Source: Crocinitomicaceae bacterium (lineage in GTDB: Bacteria > Bacteroidota > Bacteroidia > Flavobacteriales_G > Salibacteraceae). From it: a stretch of 64,000 nucleotides of DNA. The stretch is from contig PAVO01000018.1 of the NCBI GenBank assembly GCA_002713215.1, forward strand, positions 87,466 to 151,465. Reading direction: 5' to 3'. Position numbers and translations under genes: made by a program. Below, in pieces: positions 1 to 9,107 of the stretch. Within the stretch, counting starts at the first letter, position 1. Each line of letters starts with the position of its first letter. Below the pieces are notes generated by a model. That model was given only the letters and a program-made list of their open reading frames with translations, made no database searches and was not told the DNA's origin.

Positions 1-1
1 T

Positions 2-1582
2 TGTAAAGGAAAATCACCTCAGCTAAATCAACATGGAAGAACAGGAAGCAGGCACGAAGGCTCAACAATCCTTATGCGCGACTTTGACTACAATGGGCAA
101 ATTGACATTCTATTGGGTGATGTCTCTTTTAATAAACTGGTAATGGGATATAATCATGGTACTTCCAGAGCCGCTAAAATCACGCGACAAGATACAGCAT
201 ATCCTTCAGACGCACCTTCGAGCACCATTCCTGTTGACCTTAATAATTTTCCTGCCGCATTTTATGTTGATGCCAACAATGATGGCTCAAACAACCTGGT
301 TGTTTGTCCCAATGCTGTTTCTAATTTTAGTAATTACAACAATGTGCACATGTATTCCAATTCAGGAACCACTCAACAGCCTGTTTTCAAATTGGCTCAA
401 AAGGATTTTCTGGTTGGAGAAATGGTTGAAGTAGGTAGTAACGCTTTTCCTTTACTCATTGATATTGACGGTGACTCGCTTAATGACATTCTGGTGGGTA
501 GTTTTGGCGTTTGGACCCAATCCAGTACACATGAGAGCCGATTGAGTTACTACAAAAATACCGGAACCAAAACCAATCCAAAGTACAACCTGATAACCCG
601 TGATTATTTGGTACTTCCACAAAGTCAGGATACCGGCCTATACCCTACATCCGGAGATGTGGATAACGATGGTGACCTGGACTTATTTATAGGTACCGAT
701 AGGGGCAACATATTGTTTTACGAAAACCAGGCTGCTTCTCGTGGCGACTCTGTGATTCTGGTTCATCAACCAACTCCATTCGATACGGTTGTTTTTGGAA
801 AAAGTATTCGACCATACCTCTTTGATATCGATAATGATGGAAAGCTGGACTTGTTGGTTGGCTCTCAATTGTCAGGAATTAAGTTTTATAAAAACATTGG
901 TACTAAAGCAACTCCAAACTATAACAATAATAATGTGACACTTAATTGGGCTGATATATACCATATCAATGAATTGGGATTTGGAAACCTTTCTATAACC
1001 ATTGCCGATCTGGATACAGCCGGGAAATTGATTGACTCCATAACTGACATTAAATCTCAGCGAAATATTTTTGTCGGAACTTCTACTGGTTCTTTGTTTC
1101 GATACGTTGGCATTGATTCGACCGGAATCAATCTGTTGATGCCCAGTCTCGACAGTGTTTATCATTATACAACTGATTTATCAATATCACTTGGTGATAT
1201 AACCGGAGATGATAAACTTGACTTTATTATTGGACAAAAAAGTGGCGGTATAAGTGCACTTTTAAAAGATGGTGGTAACATTGTTCTACCTCCACCCGAA
1301 GACACAACGGACACCGTAGGAGTAATCCAATTCAGTTATAATAATGATGTTAACATCTATCCCAACCCAACAACTGGAAAGATTTATGTTGAATTTGATC
1401 CTCAGCAAAAATTGGATACTCCAATCCAAATAAGAGACCTGTCAGGAAGGGTGGTATTTGTTGGGCCATTAACTGAAGATTCATCCGTTGATCTTTCCGC
1501 TTTCCCAACAGGTGTGTATTGGCTAGAAATATCTTTCGACAATCAAAAACAATTCAAGAAGGTTGTAAAAGTCGATCAATAG
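2..1582 (+). CDS. T9SS-exported FG-GAP/VCBS repeat protein (5' end outside window)
   Basis: The reading frame is open from base 2, so the gene starts upstream of the window; the ATG at 74 is internal, because residues before it align with the neighbouring paralogue (both have 'SRHEG.TIL' just before 'MRDFD'). The visible protein carries at least six Asp/Asn-rich FG-GAP-like motifs such as DIDGDSLNDILVG, DVDNDGDLDLFIG and DIDNDGKLDLLVG, typical of calcium-binding beta-propeller blades. The last ~80 residues form a type A T9SS sorting domain (IYPNPTTGK, then LPTGVYWLEI-like FPTGVYWLEI, then KKVVKV). It is probably a secreted or cell-surface protein; the ligand is unknown. The next gene starts one base after the stop and is a close paralogue, so this is a tandem duplication. 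Confidence 0.88.
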   Translation, partial: CKGKSPQLNQHGRTGSRHEGSTILMRDFDYNGQIDILLGDVSFNKLVMGYNHGTSRAAKITRQDTAYPSDAPSSTIPVDLNNFPAAFYVDANNDGSNNLVVCPNAVSNFSNYNNVHMYSNSGTTQQPVFKLAQKDFLVGEMVEVGSNAFPLLIDIDGDSLNDILVGSFGVWTQSSTHESRLSYYKNTGTKTNPKYNLITRDYLVLPQSQDTGLYPTSGDVDNDGDLDLFIGTDRGNILFYENQAASRGDSVILVHQPTPFDTVVFGKSIRPYLFDIDNDGKLDLLVGSQLSGIKFYKNIGTKATPNYNNNNVTLNWADIYHINELGFGNLSITIADLDTAGKLIDSITDIKSQRNIFVGTSTGSLFRYVGIDSTGINLLMPSLDSVYHYTTDLSISLGDITGDDKLDFIIGQKSGGISALLKDGGNIVLPPPEDTTDTVGVIQFSYNNDVNIYPNPTTGKIYVEFDPQQKLDTPIQIRDLSGRVVFVGPLTEDSSVDLSAFPTGVYWLEISFDNQKQFKKVVKVDQ

Positions 1583-1583
1583 C

Positions 1584-3877
1584 ATGAGAAATGTAATAGC
1601 CGCCATAAGCCTTGCCATTACATTTACTAATCTATTCGGGCAACTTAAGCTTGCTGATTACCGAAGGTACGATTCCATCTTAGTCATTCGTAGCGGGGAC
1701 ACCATGCTGAATCCATGGGTTGGCGGTATAAACAATGCTCAGTTTAGCGAATGGGACATTAACAAGGATGGTTACATGGATTTATTCGTTTTTGACAAAG
1801 ATCATTCCTCTCTCAAGGGTATTTATAAATACTCATAAACAGGGAAGAAATGCTTACAAGCATTCTCCGGAATATGAATCAAGGTTGCCGGAGATGCAAC
1901 TCTGGGCCATTATGAAGGATTTTAACAACGACGGTAAAGAAGATTTATTCACTTCAGCAGAAAACGGTGGAATTCGAGTTTTTAAAAACACTTCCAAGGG
2001 CTCCAAAGTTGAAGATATTTCATTTAACCTCATTCGTTTTAAAGGTACCGGCGCTGACAGTATGAAGCGTGTTGACAAAATAACCACCAAGTATTTTCTA
2101 AACCCTGGGTTTTTCTATACTGAAGTATACAACCTGGCCAATGATATTCCAGGTTTGGTAGATGTGGACCACGATGGAGATTTGGACATTCTATGTTATG
2201 GCCTTAATGGTACTGAAGTTAAACTGTTAGAAAACACCTGCATAAAAAAACACGGGCATGCCGATAGCCTGCTCCTGGAATGGACTAATCTATGTTGGGG
2301 CAATTATGCAGAATCTGGAGATTCCAGTTCTTTTAGTTTGACACTAAACGTAAGTTGTAAAGGTGGTTTACCAAATCAACAGTCTGGAAGTCGACATGAA
2401 GGAGCTACCATTTTAATGCGCGATTTTGACTGCAATGGAAAAATAGACATCCTGGTTGGGGATGTGTCATTTAACAACATGGCTCTAGGTTACAACACCG
2501 GGCCGCTTGGGAATGCCAATATCAGCTCACAAGATTCAACATTTCCAACATATGACGTTCCTGTTAACATAGATAATTTCCCGGCAGCTTTTTATTTAGA
2601 CGCTGATAATAACGGAACTAAGAACCTCGTTATGGCTCCAAACGCGCCTACTAACTTCAGCAATTTTAATAATGTTCATTTGTATAAAAACACAGGTACT
2701 ACCCAATGCCCTAAATTTAAAATGACCCAAAAGGACTTTTTAATTGAAGACATAATTGAGGTGGGAAGCAATGCATACCCTCTTCTCATTGATGTCAATG
2801 GAGATTCATTAAATGATCTTTTAATCGGAAATTACGGTGTTTGGACCAAGTCCTCTACTTACGAAAGCAAGGTTAGTTATTACAAGAATATTGGCAGCAA
2901 AACCAACCCCAAATTTGAGCTAGTTACCAGGGACTACATACTGCTTCCAAATAGCCACGAGGTTGGAATATATCCAGCTTCAGGAGATATTGATAATGAT
3001 GGAGACGTAGACCTAATCCTTGGCACCGACAAAGGCAATATCAACCGGTGATTCAGCAATATGGGTTCACAAACCGACTTCATTCGATTCTCTGGTTTTT
3101 GGGAAAAGCATTCACCCATACCTTTTTGACGTTAATAACAATGGAAAGCTTGACTTATTAATAGGTTCTCAACTACGTGGAATTAAACTATTTAAAAATG
3201 TAGGCTCTTCAACGATTCCTCACTTTGACACCAATAACCTGGTATACAATTGGGCCGGGATTCTACACTCCAATGGTATTGGTAACGGGAACCTGTCCAT
3301 TGCAATTGCCGATCTAGACACTGCAGGAAAACCAATTGACTCAATTACAAACATTAAGGCTCAGCGACATGTTTTTGTTGGAACTTCAAACGGATATCTA
3401 TTTTCATATTCAGGTCTGGATTCAACCGGATTAAATGACATCCATCAAAACCGGGATAGTGTTTATCATTACACTACAGACCTATCAATAGCCTTTAAAG
3501 ACATTACCGGTGACGACAAACCAGATTTTATTCTTGGGCAAAAAAGTGGTGGGGTCAGTGTTCTATTAAAAGATCGTGGAGAAATTGTCATACCTCCACC
3601 ACCAAATCCCAAAAGCATAGAAAGACCTGAGGAAGAGAGTTCTTTTAATGTCTATCCCAACCCGACCACGGGAAAGATGAATGTTGAACTATTTAACAGT
3701 CAAAGCACTGCTTATTCTTTCCAAATTAGGGATTCATCCGGCCGCGTTCTTCTGACCGGAAGCACCATTAAAGATGAAGCCCTTGACCTTTCAGCACTCC
3801 CAATCGGAGTTTACTGGTTAGAGCTCTCAGTCGATTATAAAAAAATGTATCGAAAGGTTGTCAAGGTTGACCCATAG
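1584..3877 (+). pseudogene. Second FG-GAP/VCBS T9SS protein, broken by two frame disruptions
   Basis: Three consecutive frames together make a full paralogue of the upstream gene: 1584-~1810 (signal peptide MRNVIAAISLAITF..., first FG-GAP repeat), ~1810-3040 (middle repeats) and ~3041-3877 (last repeats and T9SS domain VYPNPTTGK ... IGVYWLELS ... KKVVKVD). The first break lies in a CT tract at about 1807-1814 and would be repaired by one more CT. The second, near 3041, is explained by a deletion of about 26 bp relative to the paralogue: residues equivalent to LFYENQAASR are missing between GTDKGNI and GDSAIWVH. Away from the breaks the coding sequence is intact, so loss is recent or the breaks are assembly errors. 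The gene begins one base after the upstream stop, which suggests co-transcription. Confidence 0.8.
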
Positions 3878-3888
3878 AAGGGCTAGAT

Positions 3889-4977
3889 TTGCAGGCTAAG
3901 CAAAAATCCTTGGAAGCAATCGCCCTAAATAATCTTGAAAAGCCCATTTTACTTGCCGGGCCATGTAGTGCAGAATCAAAAGAGCAATTGTTACAGGTAG
4001 CAACTTCTCTTCAAAATTCTTCAACCATCAATATGCTCAGGGCTGGAATTTGGAAACCCAGAACCCGACCCAATTCGTTTGAGGGAGTTGGAGAAGAGGG
4101 GCTTAAATGGTTAAGTGAAATCCAGTCGGAACTGAATCTACCAGTAGTAACTGAAGTTGCTACTGCGCAACATGCTCAAAAAGCACTGGAACATGGAATT
4201 AAAAATGTTTGGATCGGTGCAAGAACAACCGTAAACCCATTTTCGGTTCAGGAAATTGTTGAAGCTTTAACCGGAGAGGATGTATGCGTTCTGGTTAAGA
4301 ATCCCATTCACGCCGATATCGATCTTTGGCAAGGAAGTATAGAGCGGTTCATGAAAGCCGGTATTACCAATTTAGCCGGTGTACATCGTGGGTTTTCTTC
4401 ATTCCTTAATTCAGAATACCGAAACCTGCCTATGTGGAACATTCCTATTGAACTCCAGAGAAGGTTTCCTGAACTGCCAATAATTTGTGACCCAAGCCAC
4501 ATTGCCGGCGTCAACAACCTGGTTCCAACAGTAGCACAAAAGGCTCTCGATTTGAACATGGCCGGCCTGATGATTGAAGTACATCCAAATCCAAAAGAAG
4601 CACTTAGTGATCCCGAACAACAACTCACACCAAAAGATTATAATGAGTTAATTGCAACCCTGGTTATTCGGGATGCTAAGCCTGAAAGCCAGCTGATTAT
4701 TAACCAATTGGAAGAGTTGCGAGCTCAAATTGACAAAGTAGATGAAGATTTGATAAGTACATTGTTATCAAGAATGGATGTAATTAGACAAATTGGCCAA
4801 TACAAGCACAATAACAACGTATCGGTTCTACAATTAGAAAGGTGGAACGAAATACTAACGTCAAGAAGCGAACTTGGCAGCAAACTCAATATGGACGATA
4901 AATTTATTAAGCGACTGTTCGAGTTGATTCATCAGGAATCCATTCGAATTCAAACCAATATAAATTCCACTAAATAG
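3889..4977 (+). CDS. Bifunctional DAHP synthase / chorismate mutase type II
   Basis: First step of the shikimate pathway (PEP + erythrose 4-phosphate to DAHP) fused to chorismate mutase (chorismate to prephenate). Residues ~1-260 are a KDO8P/DAHP-synthase-type barrel with GPCSAES (24-30), KPRTRPNSFEG, VKNPIHADIDLW and ICDPSHIAG; residues ~265-355 form an AroQ helical domain (LRAQIDKVDEDLISTLLSRM ... IGQYKHNNN). This domain order is the usual Bacteroidota fusion, where the mutase domain also mediates feedback control. The start is TTG at 3889: the first ATG is at residue 50, after the GPCSAES loop. It follows the pseudogene by 11 bp and ends convergently with hemD, overlapping it by 8 bp. Confidence 0.93.
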   Translation: MQAKQKSLEAIALNNLEKPILLAGPCSAESKEQLLQVATSLQNSSTINMLRAGIWKPRTRPNSFEGVGEEGLKWLSEIQSELNLPVVTEVATAQHAQKALEHGIKNVWIGARTTVNPFSVQEIVEALTGEDVCVLVKNPIHADIDLWQGSIERFMKAGITNLAGVHRGFSSFLNSEYRNLPMWNIPIELQRRFPELPIICDPSHIAGVNNLVPTVAQKALDLNMAGLMIEVHPNPKEALSDPEQQLTPKDYNELIATLVIRDAKPESQLIINQLEELRAQIDKVDEDLISTLLSRMDVIRQIGQYKHNNNVSVLQLERWNEILTSRSELGSKLNMDDKFIKRLFELIHQESIRIQTNINSTK

Positions 4978-5644
4978 AAATGCCATTCACGGCGTCGGCC
5001 CAGGCTAATTCCTTATAACTCCATGGAAGGATTGAATCAACTCCCTGGTTATCCAGTTCTTGCTTTGTACTTCTTCCTATCGCTATTGCCTTCTGATTTA
5101 TATTTATTTTGTTTCCTGAATTAAAATATCCAAGGACATTCGAGGGACTGGTAAATACAACTACGTCGTAGTTGTCGGAAAGCAGAATGTTAATTGTTTT
5201 GGTTTCGTAAATGGGCAAATCAATCACCTGGTTTGTCGGTAGTTTTTTTTGAATATTTCTCCTCCCGTCAGCAGCCCCGGGAAAAAGTACCTTTTCCTGC
5301 CCTACAAGTGAAACGAATTCAAACGCTACTCTTTCAACCTCGTGAGACCCTGTATAGCTGGAGCTAACATTAAATCTAGCCAACGCTTTTTCTGTTCCAG
5401 CACCTAAACAGCCAATTTTTTTATCCGCTACTTCATCAGCGGAAATGCAATTAAAAAAATGAATAACCGCATTTGGAGAGCTAAAAAATACCCATTGAAA
5501 TTCTTTTGGAAGATTAAAAGCAATCGATTCTAATTGAATAAACGATTGTCCGGCAATCGAGTGGTTTAAGGTAGAAAGTGACCGATAAAAGTCACCCTCC
5601 GGATTTAATTCACGCGTGATTAGAACTTTTTTTTTTGCTCCTCC
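4970..5644 (-). CDS. hemD: Uroporphyrinogen-III synthase, no canonical start codon (probable hemC frameshift product)
   Basis: Cyclises hydroxymethylbilane to uroporphyrinogen III. The frame opens after a TAA at 5647-5645 and reads KKKVLITRE at its N-terminus, the usual HemD beginning, then FFSSPNAVIHFF, GAGTEKAL and, in the second half, FPGAADGRRN, VVFTSPSNV, AIGRSTKQEL and SYKELAWA. Between the TAA and residue ~90 there is no ATG, GTG or TTG; the first TTG, at 5383, would delete the whole first half of the fold. The frame overlaps the end of hemC in -1 register across an A10 run, so HemD may be made as a HemC-HemD fusion by frameshifting (see the slippery site). A non-standard start (for example ATC) or a homopolymer error are the alternatives. 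Coordinates mark the open frame, not a known start. Confidence 0.8.
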   Translation of the reverse strand, partial: GGAKKKVLITRELNPEGDFYRSLSTLNHSIAGQSFIQLESIAFNLPKEFQWVFFSSPNAVIHFFNCISADEVADKKIGCLGAGTEKALARFNVSSSYTGSHEVERVAFEFVSLVGQEKVLFPGAADGRRNIQKKLPTNQVIDLPIYETKTINILLSDNYDVVVFTSPSNVLGYFNSGNKININQKAIAIGRSTKQELDNQGVDSILPWSYKELAWADAVNGISI

Positions 5645-6522
5645 TTAATAATTTGGAGTGCTTCAGAGATTAACTCATCAGGATTTGTATTGGTAAGATG
5701 AAATCGATTCACCGGTGAGTTCAAATCCTGGGCATAAGATACCCATAGTTTAAATTCATGGTCGTTTGTACAATAAACACCTAACGGCAATTGGCACCCA
5801 CCTTCGCAGGCCTTTAAAATTCCTCGTTCCACATTAATTCGTTCTGAAACGTTCGAATCATTCAACTGGCTCACAATACTTATAGTCTCTTGGTCATTCG
5901 TACGGGCTTGCCATGCTAGCACTCCCTGAGCCGGAGCGGGGACGAACTCATGTGGTTCAAGTATTTCAAGGTGAAGATCAGTTACATCAAGCTCTAGTCG
6001 CTCAACCCCGGCGCGAGCAAGCATGATTGCATCGTACTTTCCTTCACGTAATTTCTCAATTCTGGTAGGAACATTTCCTCTTAACTCAGAAAGTTCAAGA
6101 TCAGGTCTAAAGAATTTAAGTTGGGATACTCTCCTGGCCGACGAGGTGCCAACCTTTGCTTTCTCACTAAGGCCAAATCGCTTTTCAGGATCAATGCATT
6201 CGTTCCTAATTAGCAATATATCAGAAGGGTTTGCCCGACTGGAAACTGCTACGATTTTTAACCCTTCCGGTTCTTCCGTTTCCAAATCTTTATGGGAGTG
6301 AACCGCCAGGTCTATCTCATTGTTTAGAAGCTTTTCTTCAATTTCTTTGGTAAAGAAGCCTTTGCCTTCCATTTTGTCAAAACTCAGATGCTGAATTTTA
6401 TCTCCCTGGGTTTTAATCACAATAATTTCAACCTCAACTCCGAGGTCTTCAAGAAGCATTTTAGTTTTGTTAGCCTGCCAAAGAGCCAACCTGCTTCCCC
6501 GTGTACCAATTCTTATTTTCAA
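5620..6522 (-). CDS. hemC: Porphobilinogen deaminase (hydroxymethylbilane synthase)
   Basis: Polymerises four porphobilinogens into hydroxymethylbilane for heme or siroheme synthesis; cytoplasmic. The 300-residue protein has the N-terminal IGTRGSRLALWQA, the catalytic-Asp loop VHSHKDL (Asp79), GTSSARR, LRGNVPTR and the dipyrromethane-cofactor cysteine in EGGCQLP (Cys243). The usual HSxKDLPT is HSHKDLET here, a small deviation after the catalytic Asp. The ATG start gives a standard N-terminus. It begins 7 bp after the hemA stop and its last codons (KEEQKKKF) run through an A10 tract that overlaps hemD in the -1 frame. Order of transcription is hemA-hemC-hemD. Confidence 0.96.
   Translation of the reverse strand: MKIRIGTRGSRLALWQANKTKMLLEDLGVEVEIIVIKTQGDKIQHLSFDKMEGKGFFTKEIEEKLLNNEIDLAVHSHKDLETEEPEGLKIVAVSSRANPSDILLIRNECIDPEKRFGLSEKAKVGTSSARRVSQLKFFRPDLELSELRGNVPTRIEKLREGKYDAIMLARAGVERLELDVTDLHLEILEPHEFVPAPAQGVLAWQARTNDQETISIVSQLNDSNVSERINVERGILKACEGGCQLPLGVYCTNDHEFKLWVSYAQDLNSPVNRFHLTNTNPDELISEALQIIKEEQKKKF
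5626..5645 (-). other. Candidate -1 frameshift site at the hemC/hemD junction
   Basis: In the hemC frame the bases read AAG GAG GAG CAA AAA AAA AAG TTC TAA. The heptamer A AAA AAG (5632-5626) is in the zero frame, as in E. coli dnaX, and a Shine-Dalgarno-like AGGAGG (5645-5640) sits about 7 bases upstream, also as in dnaX, where an internal SD stimulates slippage. After a one-base backward slip the next codon is GTT and the frame continues VLITRE into HemD. A short stem (GTGAC/GTCAC) lies ~31 bases downstream, probably too far to matter. Transcriptional slippage on A10 to A11 would have the same result. No experimental support is available here. Confidence 0.6.
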
Positions 6523-6529
6523 CCTGGGA

Positions 6530-7768
6530 TTATTTAGATTCGTCTTGCAACAAAATTTCTTTTGCCAACAACATTGGAGTACTCATGTATTTCTTTTCGA
6601 CAAAAGAAAGAACCTTTTCTAGTGTTTCCCTTGAATTAGAATCCAGCTGTGCAATTTCCTTAGCATAAACTATTTCGGTGGCACGCTTTCGAATTTCCTT
6701 AACCTGAATAGGCACTTTTCTCATCACAAGCTCTACCTGTCGAACTTTATGAAGGCTTTCAAAATCAACAAGCCCCTGCGATATAATAAGCTCACACTTC
6801 TCTAGCTCACCTCTTCTTGCCTCAAGATTTCTGGCCGCAATGTCCTTTAAATTCTCAATTGCTATATATTGTATTCTTGGGTCCGACTGAATATCCTTCG
6901 AAACATCACCAGGAACCGCCAGGTCCACAACAGTAATTTTATTTGAATTCTGTGGTTCCTTTTTCAAAAGACTATCTAAAATCGTTTTATCGATTATGTG
7001 TCCTTCTGAACCAGTACAGGTTACCACAATGTCGGCTGGTTTATTATGTTCAGAAAGTTTTTCAAGGTCTAACGCTTCTCCTCCAAAACCTTCCTGCATC
7101 TTTTTGGCATTGATCAGGGTTCTGTTGTAAATGGTAAAATCACTATAGCCCACCTTAACCATCTTTTTTGCCATAGCCTGGTTGGTTTTTCCTGAACCAA
7201 CGAATACGATTTGTGATGTCAATGATGGGTTGAATTCCCTTAATTGCCTGAAAGCAAGATTAACTACTGAAACCGGCCGGGTTGCAATATCCGTTTCCGT
7301 ATAAACCTGCTTAGCCAGTTCTACCGTTTTCTTATAGAGGATTCGAATAAAGTCACCTGTAAATCCAAGATCCCTGCAAAAATGGTAGGCATCCCTGAAT
7401 TGACTTAAGATTTCCCGTTCGCCAATTACCAAAGATTCTAACGAAGACGCAACACGAAATGCATGATTAACTCCTTCCAAATGTGAAAATACCCATGCCT
7501 TTTCTACTGCATTATTAAGTTGAAATGGAGAAAAAGAAGGATAAATTTCAGTTAAGATCTCAAACAAAAGCTCAGAAGTCATCTCTTTTTCAGCCCTAAG
7601 CCATAATTCTACTCGATTGCAGGTACTTAAAAAGAGAAACTCGGAGACCTCCAAATCCTTTAATCTGCCAAGTCTACCTGGCTGATTATCAATTGAAATG
7701 TGAAAATCTCCAATAAGATCTATTCCAATGTTCTTGTGATTAAATGATATGCAATGAAATGACTTCAT
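6530..7768 (-). CDS. hemA: Glutamyl-tRNA reductase
   Basis: NADPH-dependent reduction of Glu-tRNA(Glu) to glutamate-1-semialdehyde, the first step of C5-pathway tetrapyrrole synthesis. The catalytic cysteine lies in FLSTCNRVELW near residue 50; it is followed by SLVIGEREILSQ, the dinucleotide-binding region FVGSGKTNQAMAKKM and a C-terminal helical dimerisation region. ATG at 7768 is preferred (MKSFHCISFNHK); the frame extends to a TTG at 7780. It heads the hemA-hemC-hemD operon. The partner enzyme HemL lies at 49.5 kb and hemB is not in the window. The upstream region is shared with a divergent lipoprotein gene. Confidence 0.96.
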   Translation of the reverse strand: MKSFHCISFNHKNIGIDLIGDFHISIDNQPGRLGRLKDLEVSEFLFLSTCNRVELWLRAEKEMTSELLFEILTEIYPSFSPFQLNNAVEKAWVFSHLEGVNHAFRVASSLESLVIGEREILSQFRDAYHFCRDLGFTGDFIRILYKKTVELAKQVYTETDIATRPVSVVNLAFRQLREFNPSLTSQIVFVGSGKTNQAMAKKMVKVGYSDFTIYNRTLINAKKMQEGFGGEALDLEKLSEHNKPADIVVTCTGSEGHIIDKTILDSLLKKEPQNSNKITVVDLAVPGDVSKDIQSDPRIQYIAIENLKDIAARNLEARRGELEKCELIISQGLVDFESLHKVRQVELVMRKVPIQVKEIRKRATEIVYAKEIAQLDSNSRETLEKVLSFVEKKYMSTPMLLAKEILLQDESK

Positions 7769-7970
7769 AGTCCTTAACAAAGGTGCGGCTATGTTGAATT
7801 TCGATTGTCACGCTATTGTCATCTAACTCGTATCTGGAACGATTCTAAATAAAGGCCTTTATTTGCTGTTTTTAACAAATTCAATAGTTCAAAAATTAAC
7901 CCTTACTTTGTGTCCGCGTTAGAGCGAACGAAATTTTATTACTTTTATGGTTAAATCAAAAATTTAAGAG

Positions 7971-8786
7971 ATGAAAAAATTATTAATGTTACTGGTTGTT
8001 GTTGGAACGGTTGTTTCATTTGAAAGTTGTAAAAAGGGCTGTACTGATCCTTCGGCAACTAATTACAATGCAGATGCTAAAAAAGATGATGGTTCCTGTG
8101 AGTTTGTTACTGCAGATGTTACAAAACCTACTATTACAGTTACCTCACCTACAGAAGGGGCAGTAATAAATAAAGGAGATATGCTAACAATCTCAGGTAA
8201 AGCAAATGATAATTCTGCGTTAAAATCATTTAGTGTAAAATTTGAACTTGGACCTGTATTGCTTAAAGATTCCATTACAACTGTAACCGGAACTGAGCAT
8301 TCGTTTTCACAAACGGTTTCTACAGCAATTATGCCCGCTGGAGAATACACTTTGACTTTCACATCAACAGATGCGGCAAATAACGTCTCTGATCCTGTAG
8401 TGGTAAAAATTACAATTAAGGATTCGGCTCCTTCTGATACTGAAAAGCCTATGGTAAATGCTATTTCGGTGAAGATTCCTACTAATGGGAAGTTAAACTC
8501 TGGTTTCGAAAATACGATTACCATTGATGTGAGTGATAATGAGGCATTGGATTTTATAGACGTTGAGATATACAATTTAAATTCAGGTTCTCCTGTTCTG
8601 GTTGGATCTGCGAAAGTGGCCAATTCTTCTATTACCGATCCTAAATCTTATAAAGGTGATGTTAAAGTAACGATTCAAAATTTAGGTGGAAGTGTTCTTA
8701 ACTGGCCAGCTGAAATCCTTGTTAAAGCACAAGATAAAGCCGGAAATACTGGCGAGAAGAAACAACCAGCAGTACTTGAAAACTAG
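7971..8786 (+). CDS. Lipoprotein with Ig-like repeats and GCTD/DDGSC module
   Basis: Signal peptide with lipobox ending at Cys20 (VVSFESC), so it is probably lipid-anchored. Immediately after the lipid Cys is a short Cys-containing module (KKGCTDPSATNY ... AKKDDGSC) also found at the same place in the lipoprotein at 52254-53483. Two Ig/cadherin-like beta domains follow: residues ~48-150 ('KPTITVTSPTEGAVINKGD' style) and ~155-270 (DTEKPMVNAISV ... ITIDVSDNEALDFIDVEI), the latter like the DUF4625 group. No catalytic motif is visible. It is a single gene with its own terminator, divergent from hemA. A partial -7-like TTACTTTG lies ~60 bp upstream. Substrate or partner unknown. Confidence 0.8.
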   Translation: MKKLLMLLVVVGTVVSFESCKKGCTDPSATNYNADAKKDDGSCEFVTADVTKPTITVTSPTEGAVINKGDMLTISGKANDNSALKSFSVKFELGPVLLKDSITTVTGTEHSFSQTVSTAIMPAGEYTLTFTSTDAANNVSDPVVVKITIKDSAPSDTEKPMVNAISVKIPTNGKLNSGFENTITIDVSDNEALDFIDVEIYNLNSGSPVLVGSAKVANSSITDPKSYKGDVKVTIQNLGGSVLNWPAEILVKAQDKAGNTGEKKQPAVLEN

Positions 8787-8807
8787 AAATACATATTTGA
8801 TTAATAG

Positions 8808-8835
8808 AACCTCGCTTCTGGCGGGGTTTTTTTTT
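8808..8835 (+). terminator. Rho-independent terminator of the lipoprotein gene
   Basis: CCTCGC (8810-8815) pairs with GCGGGG (8821-8826) with one G-U pair and a 5-base loop, extended by A-T pairs and followed by nine T (8827-8835). It lies 22 bp after the stop codon. Confidence 0.85.
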
Positions 8836-8903
8836 GAACTTTTTTAGCCGGTAAGTTTATCAGCTACCAGAGTTCGTTTGATAATGATTAAGATTTATTC
8901 GAA

Positions 8904-8930
8904 TAAAAAAAAGCCTCACGGAAGTGAAGC
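8904..8930 (-). terminator. Rho-independent terminator downstream of tRNA-Gln
   Basis: On the minus strand GCTTCAC (8930-8924) pairs with GTGAGGC (8919-8913) around a 4-base loop and is followed by a T run (8912-8904). It is 5 bp beyond the tRNA-Gln 3' end. Confidence 0.8.
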
Positions 8931-8935
8931 TTTAG

Positions 8936-9008
8936 TTGTCCCACTAGGTCTCGAACCTAGACTCTTCTGGACCAAAACCAGACGTGTTGCCAATTACACC
9001 ATGGGACA
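8936..9008 (-). tRNA. tRNA-Gln (anticodon TTG)
   Basis: A 73-base cloverleaf: 7-bp acceptor TGTCCCA/TGGGACA, anticodon stem TCTGG/CCAGA with loop TTTTGGT (anticodon TTG), T-arm with GGTTCGAGACC, and discriminator A. CCA is not encoded. It is followed on the same strand by a strong terminator, so it is probably a monocistronic tRNA. Confidence 0.95.
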
Positions 9009-9107
9009 AAACTTCCCAATAATTTTGGGCCTGCAAAAATAGATAAAATTAAAGGTATAAAAAACAAATAATAATATTTCATCAATTAATTAAATTCGCG
9101 CCAAACA

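Noticed and set aside
1735..3051. Independent gene starting at ATG 1735
   Set aside because: Its first ~25 residues have no similarity to the paralogue; real homology begins after the frame break at ~1810.
4970..5383. HemD starting at TTG 5383 (137 residues)
   Set aside because: The frame upstream encodes about 85 further residues with HemD motifs (VLITRE, FFSSPNAV); a start at 5383 would remove half of the protein.
5626..5636. Poly-A tract as sequencing error only
   Set aside because: Not excluded, but the in-frame heptamer and upstream SD-like motif give a specific alternative; kept as a finding with this caveat.
8063..8623. 186-residue ORF on the minus strand
   Set aside because: Antisense shadow of the lipoprotein gene 7971-8786; low-complexity Ser/Val/Phe content and no start context.
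9009..9107. Promoter or RNA element between tRNA-Gln and the DUF2723 gene
   Set aside because: Only AT-rich sequence; no TAnnTTTG element with a matching -33 was seen.
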